Shown here: in pieces, positions 21,494 through 29,469 of the stretch
Position numbering within the stretch: the first letter of the stretch is position 1
Layout of the letters: each line of letters begins with the position of its first letter
Translations under genes and position numbers: made by a program
The notes under the pieces: model-generated
Seen by the model: only the letters and a program-made list of their open reading frames with translations
Database searches by the model: none
What the model was told of the DNA's origin: nothing
Origin: a virus
Direction: 5' to 3' (one strand)
Virus record (IMG/VR): IMGVR_UViG_3300034257_000005
Coordinates: 1 to 42,815 of that record
DNA length: 42,815 bases

Positions 21494-22309
21494 ATGGCTA
21501 TTTCTACACCAATTACAAATGCCCGACAGTACTACATCAACGGGTTGAAATTAACATGGTTAACTGCTACTACAATGACCGTCAGTGCTGGCCGTTGTAC
21601 TAATGGAACTAACGTAAACGACATCTCTGTTGGCTTGCCTCTTAATGTTGCCGCAACTCAGACAGGAACCATGCCTGTTGCCGCTGGAACTGGTACTGTA
21701 ACTATCAATACTGCGGTTACTGGTGCTGGTGGGTTAGACCAAGGTGCTATGGCAAACGACACGTTTTATGCTGTCTATGCGATTGGCGACAGTTATGGAA
21801 ACGAACCCGGTTCTGCATTGATTTCTGCAAACCTGACTGCTCCATTGTTGCCACCACAGTATGACATGTCATTCCGTATCGGGTACATCAAGTCCAGTGG
21901 TGCCGCTGCAATCTTGGAATTCCGACAAGACGGTTGCGGTTTAGACCGATGGATGTGGTATGACGCACCGATTGCTACAGACATTACTGCTGGTGCATCT
22001 GCAACTTTTGCTGCTGTTGATGCCAGTGCTGGATTGCCTAATGCTGTTCCGACAATGGTTCGTTGGTATTGCGTATTCACTCCTACTGCTGCCGATGACA
22101 CATTGGTTCTAGTTCCGGGTACATCTACTGCAACTCTAGGCTATGCATCTGCATCCGGTTCTGTTGCGGCTGTAGCTGAGACTGTGCAATTGGTATGTCC
22201 TACTGATGCTCCTGTTACTGACGCTATTGATTACAAAGTAACTGGTTCTGCTGTAGCTATTTCTGTACAGGCATATATGGATCAATTAGCAGTAACAATC
22301 GCAGCATAA
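21494..22309 (+). CDS. Putative head or decoration protein
   Basis: 271 aa, poor in charge and rich in Ala, Thr, Gly and Val, consistent with an extracellular beta-sandwich virion protein. AAGGATATT precedes the ATG. Between coat and gp4-like genes, a capsid decoration or neck protein is most likely. Similar Ala/Thr-rich proteins are found at this place in other phages, but no specific family is claimed. Confidence 0.65.
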   Translation: MAISTPITNARQYYINGLKLTWLTATTMTVSAGRCTNGTNVNDISVGLPLNVAATQTGTMPVAAGTGTVTINTAVTGAGGLDQGAMANDTFYAVYAIGDSYGNEPGSALISANLTAPLLPPQYDMSFRIGYIKSSGAAAILEFRQDGCGLDRWMWYDAPIATDITAGASATFAAVDASAGLPNAVPTMVRWYCVFTPTAADDTLVLVPGTSTATLGYASASGSVAAVAETVQLVCPTDAPVTDAIDYKVTGSAVAISVQAYMDQLAVTIAA

Positions 22310-22318
22310 GGAATTGCT

Positions 22319-23023
22319 ATGGCCTACACGACTTTGCAGTTAATAAATAGTGCTTATTACGAATCAGGCATTGTTTCACGTGGCTTCGAAACCGTGGGAG
22401 GCCAGCAAGCTAATGACGGATTGCAGTTTTTAAATGACCTAATTGCGGATAAGACTGTCGAGAACAATCTTGTCCCTTATTACCAAGAATATGATTTCCC
22501 CGCTGTAATTGGCCAAGAAAGGTACTTTATTGAGAATTTAATCAATATTGATACGTTCGTGTTTTATATAGACACAGTCCGTTACAGTACGCAGCCTCAA
22601 GGACGGAGAGAATACTTCGGCTCCTCAAGGGCTGACAACATTCAATCGCTACCCGGCTCATGGCATTTAGAGCGTGAATTCGGTGGGGCGAGTATTTACA
22701 TTTATTTCAAACCGAACGCAGCCTATCCTTTAACCGTATGGGGTCAGTTTCGGTTAGCCGAAGTGGCTATTAATCAGGACTTATCCCTGACATTGGACAG
22801 GTTCTATATTAATTATCTAAAGTTCGATTTAGCAGCTCGGTTATGCGCGGAGTACAACTACAACGTGCCACCGGGAGTTCAGCGAGCATTAGACCGTTAT
22901 GAAGATTCTATCAGCAAGAAATCAGGGCCAATGGATCTGAGATTGACCAAGTTGTCTACTATGCAGAGACGTGGCGGTATAAATTATGGACAGGTAAATA
23001 TTGGGAAGGGCTGGACGACCTAG
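22319..23023 (+). CDS. Head-completion protein, P22 gp4-like position
   Basis: 234 aa. The N-terminal pattern (TTLQLINSAYYESGIVSRG, then a helical LQFLNDLIADK block) is typical of head-tail adaptors such as P22 gp4, which bind the portal after packaging and stop DNA leakage. The middle has beta strands with paired tyrosines, and the C-terminus is basic. It precedes the gp10-like gene with an HNH gene between, so neighbour order supports the call. Confidence 0.7.
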   Translation: MAYTTLQLINSAYYESGIVSRGFETVGGQQANDGLQFLNDLIADKTVENNLVPYYQEYDFPAVIGQERYFIENLINIDTFVFYIDTVRYSTQPQGRREYFGSSRADNIQSLPGSWHLEREFGGASIYIYFKPNAAYPLTVWGQFRLAEVAINQDLSLTLDRFYINYLKFDLAARLCAEYNYNVPPGVQRALDRYEDSISKKSGPMDLRLTKLSTMQRRGGINYGQVNIGKGWTT

Positions 23024-23030
23024 AATATTA

Positions 23031-23058
23031 TTGGTAAAGGATGGATTTATGTTATAAT
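23031..23058 (+). promoter_or_regulatory. Promoter for the first HNH endonuclease
   Basis: TTGGTA, 16-bp spacer, TATAAT, immediately after the gp4-like gene and 20 bases before the HNH start. It suggests that the mobile gene carries its own expression signal. Confidence 0.65.
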
Positions 23059-23078
23059 GACTTTTAAAAGGGGAAATT

Positions 23079-23612
23079 ATGACTGTAATCCATAAAAATG
23101 GTAATGAGGTTTGTAGTGTTCATGGGATATTGCCCATTGAAAACATTAAATTTAATAGCGGCAGGATAAGATGCAGACTTTGCCACAATAAAAGCGCAAA
23201 TAAAAAAAGGAATAATAATAGGGATGATTTCAATCAAAGATTGGCCGAAGATAGGGAAAAAAACCCGGAAAAATGGAGAGATATTTATAAGAAGCAATAT
23301 ATAAAAGCCAAAGAGAAACACGGAGATGAATTAAGTACTTTTAAAGTGGCCACTTCAAGGAAGATTACTTTAGAACAATACAAAAAAATGGTGGCAGAAC
23401 AAGGAAATAAATGTGCAATTTGCGGCCAAGAAGAAACATGTAAAGATCCAAAGCACAATAGGATAAGACGACTTAGTATTGATCATTGCCATAAAACAGG
23501 AAGAGCAAGAGCATTGCTTTGTCATAATTGTAATTTGACAATTGGTAGGTATAAGGACGACATATCTTTAATGGAAAAAGCCATTGAGTATGTCAAAAAA
23601 CATTATAATTAA
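23079..23612 (+). CDS. HNH endonuclease VII-type, probable homing endonuclease
   Basis: 177 aa. Two zinc knuckles at the N-terminus (CSVHG and CRLCHN) precede an endonuclease VII/HNH core: ITLEQYKKMVAEQGNKCAIC, then IDHCHKTGRARALLCHNCN (about 130-150) with the HNH histidines and cysteines. A helical tail ends the protein. AAAAGGGG precedes the ATG. It separates two P22-type neck genes that are normally adjacent, which marks it as an insertion. Free-standing phage HNH enzymes cut related phage DNA to spread themselves. Confidence 0.88.
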   Translation: MTVIHKNGNEVCSVHGILPIENIKFNSGRIRCRLCHNKSANKKRNNNRDDFNQRLAEDREKNPEKWRDIYKKQYIKAKEKHGDELSTFKVATSRKITLEQYKKMVAEQGNKCAICGQEETCKDPKHNRIRRLSIDHCHKTGRARALLCHNCNLTIGRYKDDISLMEKAIEYVKKHYN

Positions 23613-23643
23613 GGATAGTTAATATGGATGATCAAGGATGATC

Positions 23644-25230
23644 ATGACCCCAAATGGAAAACCAGTACCAGTTAAAATCGTGGGATCGAGCGCATTTGGT
23701 CGTTATCCGATAATCAGCGATGAGCGCACATATAACATGTTCATTTCTGACAATTGGTTGCTGAACTTTGCTGGTTACGAACAAACGGTTGAGATTCTCC
23801 CTGTTGGCACTCTTGGGGAAGGACGGGGGCTGTATCATTCTGTGCGCGGTCAGTTCTTGATTATCGTGATCAACAACATCGTGTACCGAATCAATGGAAA
23901 CCTTGGTTATCAGCAGTTATTCATCATGGAAACCTCTACTGGCGAAGTCTTCATGGATGAGAACTTATCATCCCAAATCTGTATTGTTGATGGACAAAAA
24001 GCATATATATACAACTACACTACTGGTTCTATTGGGGAGGTAGTGTTTAGTCCAGCGTCTCCGCCATTCATCCCGAACTATGTGACATACCAGAACACTT
24101 ATTTCATCTTTGGGAATGGTGCTACAGACACAAGTGGCTCTCGATGGTTCATTTATAACTCTGGATTCGATCCAACTACTTTGGCCAATCCATTGCAGCT
24201 TAACTACGTTACTGACTTGGCATTACAGACTAAACCGGACTTTGCTAAAGCAGCGATTCGGATTCCAAGTCACGGCAATAACTTGTTGGTATTAGGAACA
24301 ACAGTTGGCGAGATATGGACGAACGTACAGGGATTACAGATTTATCAACGTAACGCATCGATTAACATCGATTATGGCGTTGCCAGCGTGTCTACAATAG
24401 CCGCAAGCGATGACATGGTGGCTTGGCTAGGGATTAATGAGAAGTCTGCTCCTGCAATCATGGTGATGGCCGGAGGGCAAGCTAAACGAATTTCTACGGA
24501 TGGTATCGATTACTTATTGAGTCGAGTTATTCATCCAGAGATATCAACAGGCATGTTCTACCGACAAGACGGTCATGTGTTTTATATCCTGACGTTCTAT
24601 CATGAAGACGACAACTTCAGCATCATGTACGACTTCACGACTGAGATGTTCTTTGACGTAACTGACTGGGACTTTACATATCATCCAGCACGACAGATGA
24701 CTTACTTCAATAACGAAATTTACTTTGCATCTCTGAAGCAAGGTGCGTTGATGCGGTTATCAAGTGAAATAACCAGCATGTCAACCGACATACAGAACGA
24801 TTATGAAATACCAAGGATTAGGAAGTGCGATACATTCAGGCTTCCCGGTTCTGAGCGATTCATTGTCAACCAGTTTGCGTTCACCATCCAAAACGGGGTA
24901 GAGCCAAATGTCACGTTTAATTACGTATGTGATGGTCACATCCTTGGCGAGTCCAGCGGTCTGATCATGTACAGCGAAGACGATGAACCACTGCTATTAG
25001 AGGGTGGGCAATGTCAGGTCTATAGACCAAGAATTGACGTGACTATTTCCAAGAATGGCGGTGAGACATACAGCAATGTGGTTTCATACTTTATGCATGG
25101 CACTGGTCATTATGCCAACCAGCCACGGTTTAATCTGCTTGGAGAAGCAAACCAGTTTACAGTTCAGATGCGGTTCTGGGGCTTTGGTTCTGTTGCCATT
25201 AATGATGGTGTTCTGGAGGTGCGACAGTGA
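23644..25230 (+). CDS. Tail/neck hub protein, P22 gp10-like
   Basis: 528 aa from the ATG at 23644, chosen because AAGGA lies five bases upstream (an ATG six bases earlier is too close to that site). The opening (PNGKPVPVKIVGSSAFGRYP), the beta-propeller-like middle (ISNNVYRING-type repeats) and the acid-rich C-terminal sheet match P22 gp10-type packaged-DNA stabilisation proteins (472 aa), which close the portal below gp4. A short frame (MDDQG, 23624-23641) with its own AAGGA precedes it and may be a scar of the HNH insertion. Confidence 0.8.
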   Translation: MTPNGKPVPVKIVGSSAFGRYPIISDERTYNMFISDNWLLNFAGYEQTVEILPVGTLGEGRGLYHSVRGQFLIIVINNIVYRINGNLGYQQLFIMETSTGEVFMDENLSSQICIVDGQKAYIYNYTTGSIGEVVFSPASPPFIPNYVTYQNTYFIFGNGATDTSGSRWFIYNSGFDPTTLANPLQLNYVTDLALQTKPDFAKAAIRIPSHGNNLLVLGTTVGEIWTNVQGLQIYQRNASINIDYGVASVSTIAASDDMVAWLGINEKSAPAIMVMAGGQAKRISTDGIDYLLSRVIHPEISTGMFYRQDGHVFYILTFYHEDDNFSIMYDFTTEMFFDVTDWDFTYHPARQMTYFNNEIYFASLKQGALMRLSSEITSMSTDIQNDYEIPRIRKCDTFRLPGSERFIVNQFAFTIQNGVEPNVTFNYVCDGHILGESSGLIMYSEDDEPLLLEGGQCQVYRPRIDVTISKNGGETYSNVVSYFMHGTGHYANQPRFNLLGEANQFTVQMRFWGFGSVAINDGVLEVRQ

Positions 25231-25484
25231 TAATTCCTACGTTTATCAATGTACAGTATACTGAAGATGATGGGTTCCTAACGCCAGCTATGCAATTGTA
25301 TAATGATGAGTTAAACCAGACCATGCAGAATGGCTTGAGCAATAATGGATGGACAGTACCGCAATTGACTACTGCGCAGATTACACAGATTGCAACTCAG
25401 ATGCCCAATGGTACTTTGTGGTACGACACGGACACGAACCAGTTAAAAGGTAAAATCAACGGTGCAGTTACCGTTATAGTATAA
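25227..25484 (+). CDS. Small tail-associated protein
   Basis: 85 aa. GTG start overlapping the previous stop by four bases, with GGAGG upstream. The C-terminus NGTLWYDTDTNQLKGKINGA is a motif found at the end of many small phage tail and fibre proteins. Likely a neck or needle accessory. Confidence 0.65.
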   Translation: MIIPTFINVQYTEDDGFLTPAMQLYNDELNQTMQNGLSNNGWTVPQLTTAQITQIATQMPNGTLWYDTDTNQLKGKINGAVTVIV

Positions 25485-25493
25485 GGACATACT

Positions 25494-26135
25494 ATGAGCA
25501 TTTTAAGTAAATTATTTGGCGGGAAGAATCCTGCTGATGCGGCTATGCCATACCTGAACCAGATTCCTGGAGTAGGTCATGATGCGTATGATCCTTATAT
25601 TGGCGCAGGGCAGACTGCTGGACAGAATACGCAGAACCAATACGAAGGGTTGATGAACGATCCTACAGGATTTATTAACAAGCTGATGCAGGGCTATAAC
25701 ACTTCGGAAGGTTATCAGTTCTCTAAAGACCAGTTAACCAAAGAGATGGGAAATACTGCTGCGTCTGGCGGATTCGCAGGGACTAGCTATGACCAGCAAC
25801 AACAGGGCGCAGGAATTCAGGGTCTATTATCAAAGGATATGCAGCAATTCCTTAGTAATGCTTTAGGCGTTTATGGTACTGGTCTACAAGGCGAACAGGG
25901 TATTGCCGATAAAGGATATGATGCATCCGGGAAACTGGCTGACATCTTGGGTGGGTCGCTAAACCAACAAGGCGGTCTTGCGTTCCAAGGTCAATCGCAA
26001 CAGAACGCCAATAAAACATCCATGATTAACTCACTGGTTAAAGCTCTTGGTATGGCCGCTGGTGGTGCCGCTACAGGTGGCATGGGTGGTATATTCGCTG
26101 GCGGTTTAGGTTCTGGCATGTTTGGTGGAGGCTGA
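25494..26135 (+). CDS. Ejection (DNA-injection) protein, small
   Basis: 213 aa, rich in Gly, Gln and Ala with few charges. It begins MSILSKLFGGKNPADAAMPY and ends in a Gly/Met-rich hydrophobic stretch (AAGGAATGGMGGIFAGGLGS). Proteins of this kind follow the neck genes in P22-like phages (positions of gp14/gp7) and leave the virion with DNA to form a channel through the host envelope. It is followed by two larger ejection-type genes. Confidence 0.7.
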   Translation: MSILSKLFGGKNPADAAMPYLNQIPGVGHDAYDPYIGAGQTAGQNTQNQYEGLMNDPTGFINKLMQGYNTSEGYQFSKDQLTKEMGNTAASGGFAGTSYDQQQQGAGIQGLLSKDMQQFLSNALGVYGTGLQGEQGIADKGYDASGKLADILGGSLNQQGGLAFQGQSQQNANKTSMINSLVKALGMAAGGAATGGMGGIFAGGLGSGMFGGG

Positions 26136-26136
26136 T

Positions 26137-27354
26137 ATGGCTATTAATTTCACTGATTTCTCAAAGATTGCCCCACAGGACAGTCCATTAACCAACCTAT
26201 GGGAAAATGCCTTTAAGGGCTACCAGATGGGGCGTGCTCCCAAGCAAATGGATGAAGAGCAGAAACAGCGTCAATTGGCTATTGCACTCAAAGAAAAAGA
26301 TCTGGGGCATAAGGATAAAGAGTTTGAGTTATCTGACCAACAGAAGTCTTTGGCTAATTCATTGCAGTCTAAAGCATTAGAGAACTATGACGAAGTGTTT
26401 AAAACTGAGCAAGATTATAAAAAAGCTCAAATAAATAATCTAAATAAACCTCAAGGGCTTAAAGGAGCATTAGCGGCCGCATTTCAATTGAGGAATAATT
26501 TAAACCCTGATGATCCTAATTATGATAAAGATAAAAACGCAATTAATAATTACATCAATAATCTTGGCCAAAAAAGCGGAAGCGTTCCTATTACTCAGCC
26601 GGGAGAAGGAATTAAAATTAATCTTCCAGAAGGAAAAGAAGGCTATATTCCGGGGATAGGCAAATTGAAACCCGGTTGGCAATCAGTTAAAGATGCCCAA
26701 GGAAATGATATTGGTGTGAATGTTCCTATGTCTGATAAACAAATAGAACAATGGAAAGCCAAAGAGAAATTCGATATTATTTATCCATTTCTCAATGATT
26801 CTTTATCTCAATATACAGGTCAAAATAGTTGGGAAAATTTCACTCGCGATGCTCAAAATTATAATAAGGATGCCGAAGCAAAACAACGAATAGATAATTT
26901 CTTTGCAGCTAAAAAATTAATATCAATTGGTAGTACTACTGAAAATGCTCGGATAGGCGGCCATGCGACTAACGTGCAATTAGATGAATTGAGAAAGACA
27001 CTGGATTCATCGGAAGTATTTAACAAACTTGAATCAGGCGGTGGCTATATATTGCCTAGTAAATATGCCAAAAATTCTGGGAATATTTTTAAAGGTTATC
27101 TGGATAAGGTTGAGAAAGCCGCGAAAACTAATATCCCGGCATATGAATTTAGGTCATTAAACCCTAACGATAATAATCCTTCGGCTCCAGAGAAATCTTC
27201 TGATCCCGTTAAAAGTAATCCAAAAATTATTAAGACCGAGGGCGGTTTTACAACAATTCGTAATGGAGGAAAGACCTTTAGAATACCAGAGAATCTCGTT
27301 GATCAATATATGATTGAACATTCTCAATCAGAATTCGGAGGACAATATGACTGA
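26137..27354 (+). CDS. Ejection protein, second
   Basis: 405 aa from the ATG at 26137 (GGAGG six bases upstream, one base after the previous stop). The N-terminus (FSKIAPQDSPLTNLWENAFKG) and a charged helical block up to about residue 80 resemble internal virion proteins. From about 26380 on, base composition turns strongly AT-rich, so the gene looks like a mosaic joined near codon 80. The C-terminus carries a short beta motif (GGFTTIRNGGKTFRI). It overlaps the next gene by eight bases. Confidence 0.65.
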   Translation: MAINFTDFSKIAPQDSPLTNLWENAFKGYQMGRAPKQMDEEQKQRQLAIALKEKDLGHKDKEFELSDQQKSLANSLQSKALENYDEVFKTEQDYKKAQINNLNKPQGLKGALAAAFQLRNNLNPDDPNYDKDKNAINNYINNLGQKSGSVPITQPGEGIKINLPEGKEGYIPGIGKLKPGWQSVKDAQGNDIGVNVPMSDKQIEQWKAKEKFDIIYPFLNDSLSQYTGQNSWENFTRDAQNYNKDAEAKQRIDNFFAAKKLISIGSTTENARIGGHATNVQLDELRKTLDSSEVFNKLESGGGYILPSKYAKNSGNIFKGYLDKVEKAAKTNIPAYEFRSLNPNDNNPSAPEKSSDPVKSNPKIIKTEGGFTTIRNGGKTFRIPENLVDQYMIEHSQSEFGGQYD

Positions 27355-28594
27355 TAAAATTGATTGGTCTCAATTTGAAGTTAAAGAGAATGTCAGTCCT
27401 CAAATTGATTGGTCTCAATATGATCAGAATACTAATGAACAACAATCTTTTTCAGAGGATAATGAAGGACTTCCAATTCCTGAAACAACAGGATTATCTG
27501 GTATTGGTTCAGATTTATTAAGTGCCGCATTATCAGCTAAAGACTTTGCAGTAGATGTGCCGAATAAATTAGAGAAACTAGGCGGTAATATCCTAGAAAA
27601 TCCTGTTTCTGGTCGAGCTAGGCCAATAGGTCAGTTAACTGCTGAAGCAGGAAATATTGGGAAAGAAATTATTAATGCTCCTTATAATTTAAATCAATAT
27701 TTAGCAAGAAAACATTTATTGCCAGAAATATTAGGGAAAATAGGCGGCAAGATCATCCCTCATATATCTGAAGATATGGGAATAGAAAGATCTCTCGGTT
27801 TAGAGGCTGATAAGGAAAAAGGTGACGATTTAATTCGCGCATTACCTAATATTGTGGCTACAACTTTAGGCGCAAAATCATTAACAGGCCAAGTTAAAAG
27901 AGGATTAAAAAGTCCTGATTTAAAAGAATCTATCAGAGCCACTCAAAACAAAGTAAATGAAGCTACTTCAGAAACGGGGAAAATATTTGACACTGTTGAA
28001 CAAGCAGTGGAAGAAAGAGGCATATCAAAAGTTAAAATTGATAAAAATATATTAAAACAGGCGGAAACATTTTTAGCTAATACTCCAGCAAACAAAGCAT
28101 TAATTCAGAGGGCTAAAACTGGAGATTATAAAGCATTAAGAGAGCTTCAAGCCGACCTTCGAGTTAAGGGAGAAAAGGCACTTTCCTCTGCATTGGCGGC
28201 TGAAAATAAAATGGGTGAAGAAATTTTATCTACTCGTGATCAGGTTAATCAATCCATACAAAAGCATTTAGATAATACGGGTAATAAAGATTTAGCTAAA
28301 TCACTTAATAAAGCCAGAGAGAATTATAGAGATATTCAGGATGTATATTTTTCAACTCCTGCATTGGCAAAAGTATTTGGTAGAAGTCAGAAGGTTCCGA
28401 AAAATCCATTAACCTTATTGAGTGAGGAAAGTACTGAAATGAATAAATTTATGTCCGCTCATCCTGAAGTAAAGGATGCGTTATCAAAGGCATTGAAACA
28501 TAAAGGAAGGATGAAGAATTTAAGTCGTATTGGGCAGGTTACAGGAATAGGAACTTCAATGGAAATAGCACGTGAATTACTTGCAAGGAAATAA
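27347..28594 (+). CDS. Ejection protein, third
   Basis: 415 aa from the ATG at 27347 (GGAGG seven bases upstream). Near-identical repeats at the N-terminus (KIDWSQFE and QIDWSQYD) precede a long Ala/Lys-rich helical region with a QVNQSIQKHLDNTG block. It is AT-rich throughout. Position and character fit the P22 gp16/gp20 class of injected proteins. No enzymatic motif (for example lytic transglycosylase) is seen. Confidence 0.65.
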   Translation: MTDKIDWSQFEVKENVSPQIDWSQYDQNTNEQQSFSEDNEGLPIPETTGLSGIGSDLLSAALSAKDFAVDVPNKLEKLGGNILENPVSGRARPIGQLTAEAGNIGKEIINAPYNLNQYLARKHLLPEILGKIGGKIIPHISEDMGIERSLGLEADKEKGDDLIRALPNIVATTLGAKSLTGQVKRGLKSPDLKESIRATQNKVNEATSETGKIFDTVEQAVEERGISKVKIDKNILKQAETFLANTPANKALIQRAKTGDYKALRELQADLRVKGEKALSSALAAENKMGEEILSTRDQVNQSIQKHLDNTGNKDLAKSLNKARENYRDIQDVYFSTPALAKVFGRSQKVPKNPLTLLSEESTEMNKFMSAHPEVKDALSKALKHKGRMKNLSRIGQVTGIGTSMEIARELLARK

Positions 28595-28596
28595 TG

Positions 28597-28625
28597 CTTA
28601 TAAATTAACCAAAATATGTTATAAT
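28597..28625 (+). promoter_or_regulatory. Promoter within a 12-bp inverted repeat
   Basis: CTTATA, 17-bp spacer, TATAAT (28620-28625). AATTAACCAAAA (28603-28614) in the spacer pairs perfectly with TTTTGGTTAATT (28650-28661) just after the start codon of the 19-aa frame, framing the -10, start point and ribosome-binding site. Confidence 0.6.
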
Positions 28626-28646
28626 TTAATTTTTAAGGAGAATAAT

Positions 28647-28706
28647 ATGTTTTGGTTAATTATAGTTTTTAGTTTATCTATATGGTTACAAACTTTATCG
28701 GATTAA
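28647..28706 (+). CDS. 19-aa hydrophobic microprotein
   Basis: ATG at 28647 with AAGGAG at ideal spacing and its own TATAAT promoter. The peptide (MFWLIIVFSLSIWLQTLSD) is a single membrane helix. Its stop overlaps the end of the convergent HNH gene by four bases. Its size and nature resemble type I toxin or membrane-modulator peptides; this is inference. Confidence 0.5.
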   Translation: MFWLIIVFSLSIWLQTLSD

Positions 28707-29326
28707 TTATTTGCATGGTAATTAATATATTTAATGGCCGCTTGAAATATTCGAGGGGATTCTTTTAAATAACCAATTCCTCGGTTACACTGATTGCACA
28801 ATAAAGACCTAACTTTACCTGACTCATGATTATGATCAATATGCAGTATTTCAGGATTTATTTTGCAAATTGCACATTTCCCATTTTGAAATTTAACCAT
28901 TTTATTAAATTCATCTAATGAAATACCCCATCGTTTCTTGAGATAACTTTTACGAGATGCAGTCCTAGTTTTTATTTTATATGCCTCATAGGTATCTCTG
29001 TTTTTAATTTTTGATTTTTTGGTGGCTAAAGACATGCATGAACGGCAATAAGGATGCCTTAATCTCCATGCACCTTTTGTAAAATCATCTTTCAATGTTT
29101 CCTTTTTGCAGCAAGAGCATAAACGAGATGTAACCAATTCACTAACTTCAATATATCGATATTTCAAACCATTTTGTTGAAACTTAATAATATCGTTATT
29201 TTTCCGTCTTTGAGCAGACTCTTTTGAGCAAAATTTACAATCAATTCCTTTTCTTGTATTTCTAATATAAACATCATTAATAGTCAGGCAACCATGAATC
29301 CGGCATGTTTTGATTATCTTGAACAT
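28703..29326 (-). CDS. HNH endonuclease VII-type, second copy, reversed
   Basis: 207 aa on the opposite strand to all virion genes around it. N-terminal zinc knuckles (CRIHGC, CKFC), a second pair (CSCCKKET, CRSC) and the endonuclease VII core GISLDEFNKMVKFQNGKCAIC, then IDHNHESGKVRSLLCNQCN with HNH residues. Here the motif reads DHNH where the first copy has DHCH. It is AT-rich and inserted between ejection and fibre genes, as expected for a free-standing homing gene. Confidence 0.87.
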   Translation of the reverse strand: MFKIIKTCRIHGCLTINDVYIRNTRKGIDCKFCSKESAQRRKNNDIIKFQQNGLKYRYIEVSELVTSRLCSCCKKETLKDDFTKGAWRLRHPYCRSCMSLATKKSKIKNRDTYEAYKIKTRTASRKSYLKKRWGISLDEFNKMVKFQNGKCAICKINPEILHIDHNHESGKVRSLLCNQCNRGIGYLKESPRIFQAAIKYINYHANN

Positions 29327-29358
29327 AAATACCTCTTTAGTATTATCTTATAAAAGGA

Positions 29359-29407
29359 CAAAGACAGCCAGTAAGATTCTGGAGTTCGGGAGCTACCCTA
29401 GTCTTTG
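29359..29407. other. Three-way-junction-like structure before the fibre gene
   Basis: CAAAGAC (29359-29365) pairs with GTCTTTG (29401-29407), enclosing CCAG/CTGG (29368-29371 with 29379-29382) and GGG/CCC (29388-29390 with 29396-29398). It lies between the reversed HNH gene and the fibre gene. A poor promoter (TATAAA at 29440-29445) follows. It may terminate or process transcripts. Confidence 0.4.
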
Positions 29408-29469
29408 CTTGTATGTATTTTACACTAAAATAGGTATACTATAAACATTTCTCATTGCAAAGGATTGTA

